Positions 26,564 through 33,278 of a stretch of DNA of 64,000 bases are shown in pieces; positions within the stretch are counted from its first letter, which is position 1; every line of letters begins with the position of its first letter. The position numbers were made by a program, and so were the translations under genes. This stretch comes from Halomonas korlensis. GTDB taxonomy: Bacteria > Pseudomonadota > Gammaproteobacteria > Pseudomonadales > Halomonadaceae. Location: positions 1 to 64,000 of the forward strand of contig NZ_FPBP01000009.1 in the NCBI RefSeq assembly GCF_900116705.1, written 5' to 3'. Under the pieces are notes generated by a model, which was given only the letters and a program-made list of their open reading frames with translations, was not told where the DNA came from and ran no database searches.

Positions 26564-27220
26564 ATGTGCGGCCGCTTCGCTCTCTACAGCACTTACCCCA
26601 AGCTATCCGAATCTCTGCGCTTGCCGCTGGAGGCCGGGGAGGTAACGCCGCGCTACAACGTGCCGCCGGGTACCTTCATCTCGGCGGTGCGCCGCGCCGA
26701 TGACGAGGCACCGCTGGTCATGGACGAGCTGTGGTGGGGCTACAAGCCGCATTGGGCGGGTGAGAAGGCGCCGCAGCCGATCAACGCCACTGTCGAGAAA
26801 GTGGCCACCTCCAACTACTTCAAGGGCGCGTTCGCCCATCACCGCTGCCTGGTGCCGGCCGATGGCTGGTATGAGTGGTTGCCGGTCGATGGCAAGAAGC
26901 AGCCGCATTTTCTGTGCCGCGAGGATCGTGAGCCGCTCTGGCTGGCGGGGATCTGGGCCGAACGGGCGGATGGCACGCCCGGCTGCGCGATCATCACCGA
27001 GCCGGCGCGTGGATCTGCCAAGGAGATCCACTCGCGCATGCCGCTGGCCCTGGATGCCGAGAGCCTCGAGCCGTGGCTCGACCCTGACCTGACCGACCGC
27101 GAGACGATCCGCAACGTCGTGCATCACCTGGATGCCGAGTTGATCACGCACTGGCCGGTGAGCACGCGGGTGAACCGGCCGGGGAATGACGAAGATGCGG
27201 CGCTGCTCAATCCTGCCTGA
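26564..27220 (+). CDS. SRAP (HMCES/YedK) abasic-site DNA-protein crosslinking protein
   Basis: 218 residues of the SOS-response-associated peptidase family, which covalently traps abasic sites in single-stranded DNA through Cys2. All active residues are present: Cys2 after Met processing, Asn74 (PINATVEK), Glu104 (GWYEW) and His156 (EIHSRMP). It follows the helicase-nuclease gene by 32 bases on the same strand. Its GC content is back to host-like values, so it probably came from a different source than the helicase. Confidence 0.92.
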   Translation: MCGRFALYSTYPKLSESLRLPLEAGEVTPRYNVPPGTFISAVRRADDEAPLVMDELWWGYKPHWAGEKAPQPINATVEKVATSNYFKGAFAHHRCLVPADGWYEWLPVDGKKQPHFLCREDREPLWLAGIWAERADGTPGCAIITEPARGSAKEIHSRMPLALDAESLEPWLDPDLTDRETIRNVVHHLDAELITHWPVSTRVNRPGNDEDAALLNPA

Positions 27221-27577
27221 TCTTTTTGTGCGAGAAATCCCATATTAGAAATCTCTTCACTTCCTATTTGATTGTAGCGTCAGCAATGTAACTATCCGTA
27301 AGTAGGCTATGGACAGCTTATCAGGGAAGCACGGGCAGGATGCTCCACTTTTTGCAGGGACGCTCATTAACCTGTTTCGACGTTTTTATTACGCTTGCTG
27401 TCGGCGATTTCCTACATGCTAAATTAATGCATGTTAATGTCTTCCTCATTTGGTCGTTGCTAATGTCAACACAGAGCCAAGGAGGGCTCAACGGGGGAAG
27501 ATCGATTCGGGAAAGCTCGATCTAAACAAGGACGCGCGAGCGGGATGTTTGCGACAAGCCACCATGGAAGACAAGGC
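27221..27577. other. Non-coding stretch between SRAP and umuC
   Basis: About 360 bases, AT-richer than the flanks, with no convincing gene. It contains a short dyad ACATGC-N9-GCATGT (27414-27434) and ends in a strong terminator. A plus-strand small RNA ending at that terminator is possible. A 61-codon frame at 27340-27525 has no ribosome site and is not called. Confidence 0.5.
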
Positions 27578-27607
27578 AAAAGCCCAACCTGTGAAGGTTG
27601 GGCTTTT
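27578..27607. terminator. Bidirectional terminator between SRAP and umuC
   Basis: A 13-bp perfect stem AAAAGCCCAACCT/AGGTTGGGCTTTT with loop GTGA, T-rich on either strand. It ends the repressor-helicase-SRAP transcript on plus and umuDC on minus. Confidence 0.92.
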
Positions 27608-27632
27608 TAATGTGTATCAGGTTCTTCCGTTG

Positions 27633-28925
27633 CTACCGCGCTTTGACGTTGGCTAGCTCACTCCACCGCGTGGTCCAGCGCGGCGTGCGATTCGCACAGC
27701 GCAGGTGCCAGGCGGCGCCGGGGCTGGGTCGCCCCAGCGTGACGGTGCCGCGCCCCATCTTTTGATTCAGCTCGTCCATCGCGGCCATCAGCCTGGCGCT
27801 GCGCTCGCGCTCGGCCTCGCTTTGTGCCGAATCGAGCAACGAGAGCTGCTGCCGGTTGGCATCGATCAGGTCGATCAGCATCACCCCCGCTTTCATGAAG
27901 CGATACCTAGGCTGGTAGATGGCCTGCAGGGCGCGGCTGGCCGCATGGAGGATCTCACGGCTGTCGTCGGTGGGCCGCTCCAGCTCGATGACGACGCTGG
28001 GCGAGTACTGCCGCAGGTCGGGGCGATGCGGATTGGTCTTGAGGAACACGTAGACCGCCCGGGTCAGGCTGTCTTGCTGGCGGAGCTTCTCGGCACTGCG
28101 CTGGGCGTGCTGGCGGATGGCTTCACCGATCTCGGCCAGGTCGCCGGTGAGCTTGCCGAACGAGCGCGAGGTCATGATGCGCTGGCGGGGTGCGTCGCTA
28201 TCGTTCATGTCGATGGCGGCGCTGCCCTGGAGCTCGAGAACGGTGCGTTCGAGCGTGGTGCTGAAGCGCCGCTTGATGGTCTTGTGATCCTGCTGGGCGA
28301 GATCCCAGGCCGTGCGGACATCCCGCAGCGCGAGCTTTTCAACCAGGCGTCGGCCCACCCCCCAGATATCACCGAGCGCGGTGCGCTGCAGCAGGCCGCA
28401 GGTTTCCGGGCTGCCGGGGTGGAGCACACAGACGCCTTGATAGCCGGGAATCTTCTTCGCGGCACGGTTGGCCAGCTTGGCCAGGGTGCGCGTGGGGGCC
28501 ACCCCCACGCAGACCGGGATGCCGGTGAACTGGCGCACCTGGTGATGCAGCGCCCGGGCGTGCTCGAGCAGCGGGCCCGGCGCGAAGCCATCGAAGCGCA
28601 CGAACATCTCATCGATCGAGTACGGCTCCACCCCGGCGGAGAACTCCTCGAGGATAGCTTGCACGCGTGACGACATGTCGCCATAGAGCTCGTAATTGGA
28701 CGAGAGCAGGTGGATTTGCCCGCGCCTGATCAGATGCTGCAGTTGAAAGGCGGGCGTGCCCATCTCCACCCCCAGCTGCTTGATCTCGGCGGAACGGGCG
28801 ATCACGCAGCCGTCGTTGTTCGACAGCACCCCGACCGCTCGGCCGTTCAGCCGCGGCTGGAAGACGCGCTCGCACGAGACGTAGAAGTTATTGCAGTCCA
28901 CCAGGCCGATCATGGCGCCGCTCAT
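27633..28925 (-). CDS. umuC: Y-family DNA polymerase V catalytic subunit
   Basis: 430 residues. GLVDCNNFYVSCERVF carries the first catalytic Asp, YSIDEMFV the second catalytic site, and the little-finger and C-terminal UmuC domains follow (RFMKAGVMLIDL). It performs error-prone lesion bypass with UmuD'. The ATG at 28925 overlaps the umuD stop; an in-frame ATG four codons later matches the E. coli start. Being carried on a prophage, it would supply SOS mutagenesis to the host. Confidence 0.95.
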   Translation of the reverse strand: MSGAMIGLVDCNNFYVSCERVFQPRLNGRAVGVLSNNDGCVIARSAEIKQLGVEMGTPAFQLQHLIRRGQIHLLSSNYELYGDMSSRVQAILEEFSAGVEPYSIDEMFVRFDGFAPGPLLEHARALHHQVRQFTGIPVCVGVAPTRTLAKLANRAAKKIPGYQGVCVLHPGSPETCGLLQRTALGDIWGVGRRLVEKLALRDVRTAWDLAQQDHKTIKRRFSTTLERTVLELQGSAAIDMNDSDAPRQRIMTSRSFGKLTGDLAEIGEAIRQHAQRSAEKLRQQDSLTRAVYVFLKTNPHRPDLRQYSPSVVIELERPTDDSREILHAASRALQAIYQPRYRFMKAGVMLIDLIDANRQQLSLLDSAQSEAERERSARLMAAMDELNQKMGRGTVTLGRPSPGAAWHLRCANRTPRWTTRWSELANVKAR

Positions 28926-29359
28926 ACCGTGTATTCGTGGATCACGGCGCGCACCACTCCCCAGACCTGGCAGTCGAGGTTGGCCAGCGGGATGGGCGGG
29001 TACTGGGCATTTCCGGAACACAGGTAAGGGCGGCGTCCGAGCATCTCGTAGCGTTTGACGATCAGCTCGCCTTCGACCGAAGCCACCAGGATATGACCGG
29101 GGCGAGCATCGATAGAGCGGTCGATCAGCAGCAGGTCATCCTCGTGGATGCCCAGCGAATCCATGCTGTCACCGGTAACGGTCATGAAGAAGCTTGCCGA
29201 GGGGCGCTTCACCAGGCGCTCATTGAGGTCCAGAGTCCGGCCCTCGTAGTCCTGGGCAGGGCTGGGGAATCCGGAAAGCCCCGCGCGGGTAAGGGCCAGG
29301 GGGTGGGGCAAGGCCAGGGTGAGTGGTGAGGGGTGGGGAAGAAAAAAGTCGTCGCGCAT
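28922..29359 (-). CDS. umuD: DNA polymerase V accessory subunit, self-cleaving
   Basis: 145 residues of the S24 family. Ser65 in GDSMDS and Lys102 in LIVKRY are spaced as in E. coli UmuD (37 residues). The cleavage region SGFPSPAQDYEG has Ser29-Gly30 where E. coli has Cys-Gly. A canonical LexA box lies 22 bases upstream. Cleavage to UmuD' activates the polymerase encoded by the overlapping umuC. Confidence 0.94.
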   Translation of the reverse strand: MRDDFFLPHPSPLTLALPHPLALTRAGLSGFPSPAQDYEGRTLDLNERLVKRPSASFFMTVTGDSMDSLGIHEDDLLLIDRSIDARPGHILVASVEGELIVKRYEMLGRRPYLCSGNAQYPPIPLANLDCQVWGVVRAVIHEYTV

Positions 29360-29380
29360 GGCCTGGCCTCTTGTGAATGA

Positions 29381-29396
29381 CTGTTCTTTTATACAG
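29381..29396. promoter_or_regulatory. LexA (SOS) box
   Basis: CTGT-N8-ACAG with an AT-rich centre, fitting the gammaproteobacterial LexA consensus. It sits 22 bases upstream of umuD, overlaps a minus-strand TATAAA, and lies inside the spacer of a possible plus-strand promoter (TTGTGA 29371-29376, CAGTAT 29394-29399) for the divergent gene. Confidence 0.85.
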
Positions 29397-29509
29397 TATT
29401 CACCACTGTGCGCCACACAGGCAAACGCTAATGTAGCGTGCAAGCCGAGCATTGAGACCGTAAATCCCGCGATGGCGGAGCTGAGTGAACAAAAGAAAAG
29501 GCAGGGGCG

Positions 29510-29863
29510 ATGCGAGTGAATTACCTGGGCCCGCTCTGTGCGGGCATCGACCACCCGGCGCTGGACGGTTATGACCTGACCCGCTTTGCACCGACATGCT
29601 ACCTGGTCGAAGTGAGCGATGAAGCCGGCGTGGCGGGGCCGCTGATGGAGGGGGATCTGCTGGTGGTGGATGAACAGAAGGCGGCGCAGCATGCCGACTT
29701 GGTGATCGTTGACGTGGAGGGCGAGCAGCGGCTGTTCAGCAGCCACCGGATCGGTGGCCAGCTGCGTATGGTTCCGCCGGTGGATCGCAGCGGCTCGTTT
29801 CCCGCGCGGCAGAGCGAGCTGCGCGGGGTGGTGGTCAGCCAGGCGAGGAGGTATGCGTTCTAG
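29510..29863 (+). CDS. S24-like protein without the catalytic serine
   Basis: 117 residues resembling the C-terminal fold of UmuD/LexA (GPLMEGDLLVVDEQKAAQHADLVIVDVEGEQRLF), but the GDSM serine segment is replaced by SDEAGVAG and no catalytic Lys is evident. It has the RBS-like AGGGGCG before the ATG. It is divergent from umuDC across the LexA box, so it may be SOS-regulated. A decoy or partner of UmuD/repressor domains, binding without cleavage, is a reasonable guess. Confidence 0.7.
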   Translation: MRVNYLGPLCAGIDHPALDGYDLTRFAPTCYLVEVSDEAGVAGPLMEGDLLVVDEQKAAQHADLVIVDVEGEQRLFSSHRIGGQLRMVPPVDRSGSFPARQSELRGVVVSQARRYAF

Positions 29864-30345
29864 TCAGATTGGTCGGCTTCGAGGATCAAGCGAGCGACGA
29901 TCGCGGACGGCAGCTCGCCGGTTTCATCTTCCAGCCGTTTCAGGGCTCGCTGTGCGTCGGGGTACAGCCGCACGGCAAGTTGCACGTACTTCGGCCCGAG
30001 GTCATAGCGGTTCTTCTGTGGTATCTCTAGCCACTCTTCAACGGCTTGTATGCCATTTTTCCCAAGCCCGTGCGGTGAGAGAGTCCCTTTCGGGTTCAGT
30101 TCGCCGTTGTGGTAGGCCTTCAGGACCTGCTCACGATCATCAAAACCGGCGGCAAGCAGCGCATTGGCGGCCTGTACCGGGAGTCCATAATGCCATTGCG
30201 CCTCGAGCCAGGCTTTTCGCTCACACTGTTTGACGTAGCGGCGGGCCATATTAGTCGTGATACCGAGTTCTTCGGAGATCTGCTTGAAAGTGAGACCTTG
30301 CTCGTGACACAGGTCGTAGGCTTGTTGCGGCGTTGAGCTTGTCAT
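29860..30345 (-). CDS. HTH protein with RNA polymerase alpha-CTD-like helix-hairpin-helix
   Basis: 161 residues. The N-terminus QGLTFKQISEELGITTNMARRYVKQCERK is a helix-turn-helix. The middle LPVQAANALLAAGF ... HGLGKNGIQAVEEWL follows the bacterial alpha-CTD pattern (LTVRSANCLKAE ... NLGKKSLTEIKDVL). The C-terminus (about 120-161) is an extra helical segment. It sits between the SOS genes and the D-gene cargo. A transcription regulator is likely; the alpha-CTD likeness is from reading the pattern only. Confidence 0.65.
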   Translation of the reverse strand: MTSSTPQQAYDLCHEQGLTFKQISEELGITTNMARRYVKQCERKAWLEAQWHYGLPVQAANALLAAGFDDREQVLKAYHNGELNPKGTLSPHGLGKNGIQAVEEWLEIPQKNRYDLGPKYVQLAVRLYPDAQRALKRLEDETGELPSAIVARLILEADQSD

Positions 30346-30391
30346 CGTCAGCCTTAAGTGCGGTTTTCCTCATTCTACCAGTTCAGTTTGC

Positions 30392-30691
30392 TCAAATTGG
30401 AGATTCGGCGCCTTGGCGGATCTCCATCTCGAGGGCGTTGATGTAGGCGGTATCGGTCATGTCGTGGGTGACTTGGGTGATCAGGCGGGCAAGTATGCCG
30501 CCAAGGATAGATGCGGATGCGCCATGCAGCGAAGAAGCGGCCTTTGCCAAAGATGGGGCGACTTTTTCTGTTACGTTCTCTAAAATTTCTATTCCATCAC
30601 TATATTCGCCGCTAAATTTACTCTTATACGAGACATTCTGAAACCCCTTTGGGTGCTTGCCACTAAATAAAAGTACGTCATTGATAATATT
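30392..30691 (-). pseudogene. Remnant frame ending in a vestigial gene D 3' end
   Basis: An open frame of about 100 codons with no usable start. Its last part (30392-30484) reads LITQVTHDMTDTAYINALEMEIR, clearly related to the end of the intact gpD (LITNVTHDLTDTAYTSSVQCELI) but diverged. The preceding AT-rich part is unrelated and unrecognised. It marks the joint of a cargo insertion and explains most of the stretch between 30346 and 30757. Confidence 0.7.
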
Positions 30692-30757
30692 TTATAATTA
30701 CGCCATGCTTAATGAGTGAATTTAGTTAATCAAGCTTGGCGTTTATTTGGGGGAGAG

Positions 30758-31402
30758 ATGAAAAAAACAACATTTATCTTATCAGCGTTATTAGCTACTA
30801 CATTCGCGCTACTTCTATGGGTTCTAATGGATGGCTTTTCCCAGATTGGAAGTGCGAAAAAATATGAGCTAGCTTTTTCTTTTCTGACGAGTCTTATTGG
30901 TGTTTTAGTGGCAGCTGGTTTGGCGTATTGGTTTGCTTTGAAACAGTTTAGTATTCAAAAAGAACAGGAGGTGGCGGAGAATAAACTAGCCGCGACCATT
31001 GATCATCATAATTATTTTAATAGCCATGATATGCTTGCATGTCGTGGGCAGGTAGAGCGATTGCTCTATGAAAATCCAGAAGGTGACTTTCAAAAGCTAT
31101 ATGATAGGTTGGGTGAGGAAAGAACTCGAAGCTTGTTTGTTCTATCTAGATTTTATCAGCGGCTTCAGATTTCGATTGAGAATGATTTGGTTGAAGAGAG
31201 ATTGGTTGTGCCCCTTTTCGGTGAGCTTTTTTATTGGTGGCACGAGAAGTGCTTTAGCTCAAGGTTGATGGGTCTTAATTGGGGGATGTGTGATAATATA
31301 AAAAAGCTAAAGGATTGGTTTGATAATAATGCTAGTGAAGAGGATAAGAAGAAGTGGAAGGAAAGGGCGAAAGAATCTCCAGCGAGTCAGGCTTCAACGT
31401 GA
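30758..31402 (+). CDS. AT-rich cargo gene: two-helix membrane protein
   Basis: 214 residues with two N-terminal membrane segments (about 6-24 and 40-62) and a cytoplasmic helical domain containing FNSHDMLACRGQVERLL and SLFVLSRFYQRLQISIENDLVEERLVVPLFGELFYWW (written here in overlapping parts), like DUF4760-type proteins. The ATG follows GGGGGAGAG; a GTG at 30716 is possible. It is strongly AT-rich and in opposite orientation to the late genes: a typical moron. Superinfection exclusion is a possibility, not shown. Confidence 0.7.
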   Translation: MKKTTFILSALLATTFALLLWVLMDGFSQIGSAKKYELAFSFLTSLIGVLVAAGLAYWFALKQFSIQKEQEVAENKLAATIDHHNYFNSHDMLACRGQVERLLYENPEGDFQKLYDRLGEERTRSLFVLSRFYQRLQISIENDLVEERLVVPLFGELFYWWHEKCFSSRLMGLNWGMCDNIKKLKDWFDNNASEEDKKKWKERAKESPASQAST

Positions 31403-31438
31403 AGTGCCTGCGATGAGACTAAAAACTAATCATCTTAT

Positions 31439-32425
31439 TTAAGGAATTAATTCGCACTGCACCGAGCTGGTATAGGCGGTGTCGGTGAGATCATGGGTCA
31501 CGTTAGTGATTAACCAGGGCGTGGCGTCGATGGTGGCCTTGAAGCCTTCTAGCCGAACGGGCGTTTCGGGGTAGAGGTCGGGGCGGCCCTCGGCGATGTT
31601 CAATGAACACTCGGCGCCGCCGCGTTGGATGCGCTGCCACTCGCTCTTGGCGGCGTTCACGGCTGCGTCTTCGCTGGCGTAGGTGTGGCGCAGGCGCTTG
31701 AGGTTTTCGTCGCTGCCGGCGATGACTTCGCGGCGCTCGGCGGCGTCGGGGTCGTGCCAGTAGGCGAGCACGCCGGTGTAGGCGTCGCGGTCGGCTTCGA
31801 TGTAGCGATGTCCATCGCCGTGGTGGCGGCGCAGGGTGACCGGGGCGATGGCCCGGCCGCTTACGGTGCTGCCCTGGCCGGCGGGCATGAACAGCAGGCG
31901 GCCGGCCTTGATGGTGGCGATGGCGTCATGCTGCTCGGCCAGGCGGGTGAGGAAGTGCAGGTCGCTTTCGTCGGTCTGGTCGAGGTGCTCGAGGTAGACG
32001 CCCTCGAGCAGCTGGCCGATGGCGGGGGTGAGGTCGTGGCGGGCGGCGATGGTGGTGACGATCTCGCCGAGGGTGACCTCGTGCCAGCTCTGTGAGCGCT
32101 TGCCGGGCAACTGGCGGCGCATGTTGGCGCTGCGCGCGCGGATGACGACGACATCGGGAGCGCCGGAGTGCTCGACCTCGTCGACGATGAACGACCCGCG
32201 TTCAACCAGGCCGGCATCCTGCCAGCCGAGTGCCAGGGTCAGCTCGGCGCCGTGGGGCGGCAACGCCAGGCGCCCGTCGTGGTCGCTGAGGGTGATATCC
32301 AACTGGTCGGCCTCGAGGCCGCGACGATCGGTGAGCCGAAGGCGCATCAGGCGGGCGTCGAGCTCGGGGCTGATGACCTGGCCGGCGAGCGTCAGGTGGT
32401 AGCCGGGGCGGCGTGCGGGCCTCAT
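31439..32425 (-). CDS. D: Tail protein gpD (baseplate hub/late control)
   Basis: 328 residues of the P2 gpD family (Phage_GPD), the hub that links the tail tube to the gpV spike. Visible blocks include GYHLTLAGQVISPELDARL, LEHLDQTDESDLHFLTRLAEQHDA and the C-terminal WLITNVTHDLTDTAY. It overlaps U by four bases. Confidence 0.92.
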   Translation of the reverse strand: MRPARRPGYHLTLAGQVISPELDARLMRLRLTDRRGLEADQLDITLSDHDGRLALPPHGAELTLALGWQDAGLVERGSFIVDEVEHSGAPDVVVIRARSANMRRQLPGKRSQSWHEVTLGEIVTTIAARHDLTPAIGQLLEGVYLEHLDQTDESDLHFLTRLAEQHDAIATIKAGRLLFMPAGQGSTVSGRAIAPVTLRRHHGDGHRYIEADRDAYTGVLAYWHDPDAAERREVIAGSDENLKRLRHTYASEDAAVNAAKSEWQRIQRGGAECSLNIAEGRPDLYPETPVRLEGFKATIDATPWLITNVTHDLTDTAYTSSVQCELIP

Positions 32426-32865
32426 GCCAGAATTCCGGTGGCAGCGCGGGCCAGCGCGCCGGTGAGGCTACCCAGCAGGTCGGCGCGGCCATCATCCACG
32501 CGCTGCAGGCTGAGGGTGAAGCCGATGCGCTGCGCGCTGCCGTCGCGCATCTGGTGGCTCTTGTTTTCGTTCAGCGACTCGATGACGTAGAGCCCGTAAA
32601 ACGACCCGTTGCCCTCGATCAGCGGCCAGGCGGCGCCTTCGTCGGCCATGGTGCGCAGCTGGTCGAGGTTCTGCTGGCCGCCGGTGAAGTGGGGCAGCAG
32701 GGTGCCGGTGAGGGTGATAGTGTCGTCGCCTGGGCCCAGGAATTGGCGCGCCGGGCGCTTGCCCACGCGGCCCTGGCCTTCGTGGCGCCAGGCGGTCTGG
32801 CGTTGCAGCTCCTGGTAAGGCGCGGTTCCCAGGGCGAACACGAACATGCCGAAGGCCATCATCAT
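32422..32865 (-). CDS. U: Tail protein gpU
   Basis: 147 residues, P2 gpU family (FGMFVFALGTAPYQELQRQTAWRH, IEGNGSFYGLYVIESLNE). It helps end or assemble the tail near the baseplate hub. The ATG has an AGGAGAG upstream. Confidence 0.92.
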   Translation of the reverse strand: MMMAFGMFVFALGTAPYQELQRQTAWRHEGQGRVGKRPARQFLGPGDDTITLTGTLLPHFTGGQQNLDQLRTMADEGAAWPLIEGNGSFYGLYVIESLNENKSHQMRDGSAQRIGFTLSLQRVDDGRADLLGSLTGALARAATGILA

Positions 32866-32879
32866 GGACAGTCTCTCCT

Positions 32880-33278
32880 ATGAAAAATGAAATGCGATTT
32901 CAACTTGGCGCCCTCTTTTTTATTCTGTTCCTAATGGGTATCAGCATTTGGTTAGGTGACTGGAGATACCCCATCCGCATCGTGCAAGACGGTAGCCATG
33001 AGTCGCTTTTCATTCTCTTGGGCCTAGTGCTTGGCTTCACTATGCAGTCACGTACAGATGACGATTCCATCAGTGCCCTAATCTGTGCGATCGGTATGGC
33101 TGTCTCGAGCCTGTTAGTAGAAGGATTGGATATCGACCAACCCAACGTCGCAGAGATTGGTTTCGTTCTGTCTGGAATGTTTTTCATCACTATGTTGGGC
33201 ACCGTTGTATTCCTGCTTCGGGCGTTGCGGTCTAGGATCCGTTACGAGCGAGATGCAACCCGTCTAGATGGCGAGTAA
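32880..33278 (+). CDS. Reverse-oriented small membrane protein inside the tail operon
   Basis: 132 residues with about four membrane helices (9-25, 43-58, 67-82, 92-113) and a basic C-terminus. It is less GC-rich than U and T and lies on the opposite strand. Its stop abuts the T stop exactly, and its start is 14 bases from the U start. A second ATG at 32892 is possible and no strong ribosome site is seen. Likely a moron expressed apart from the late operon. Function unknown. Confidence 0.65.
   Translation: MKNEMRFQLGALFFILFLMGISIWLGDWRYPIRIVQDGSHESLFILLGLVLGFTMQSRTDDDSISALICAIGMAVSSLLVEGLDIDQPNVAEIGFVLSGMFFITMLGTVVFLLRALRSRIRYERDATRLDGE

Noticed and set aside
27340..27525. Small frame in the SRAP-umuC gap
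   Set aside because: No ribosome site and no recognisable features; probably non-coding.
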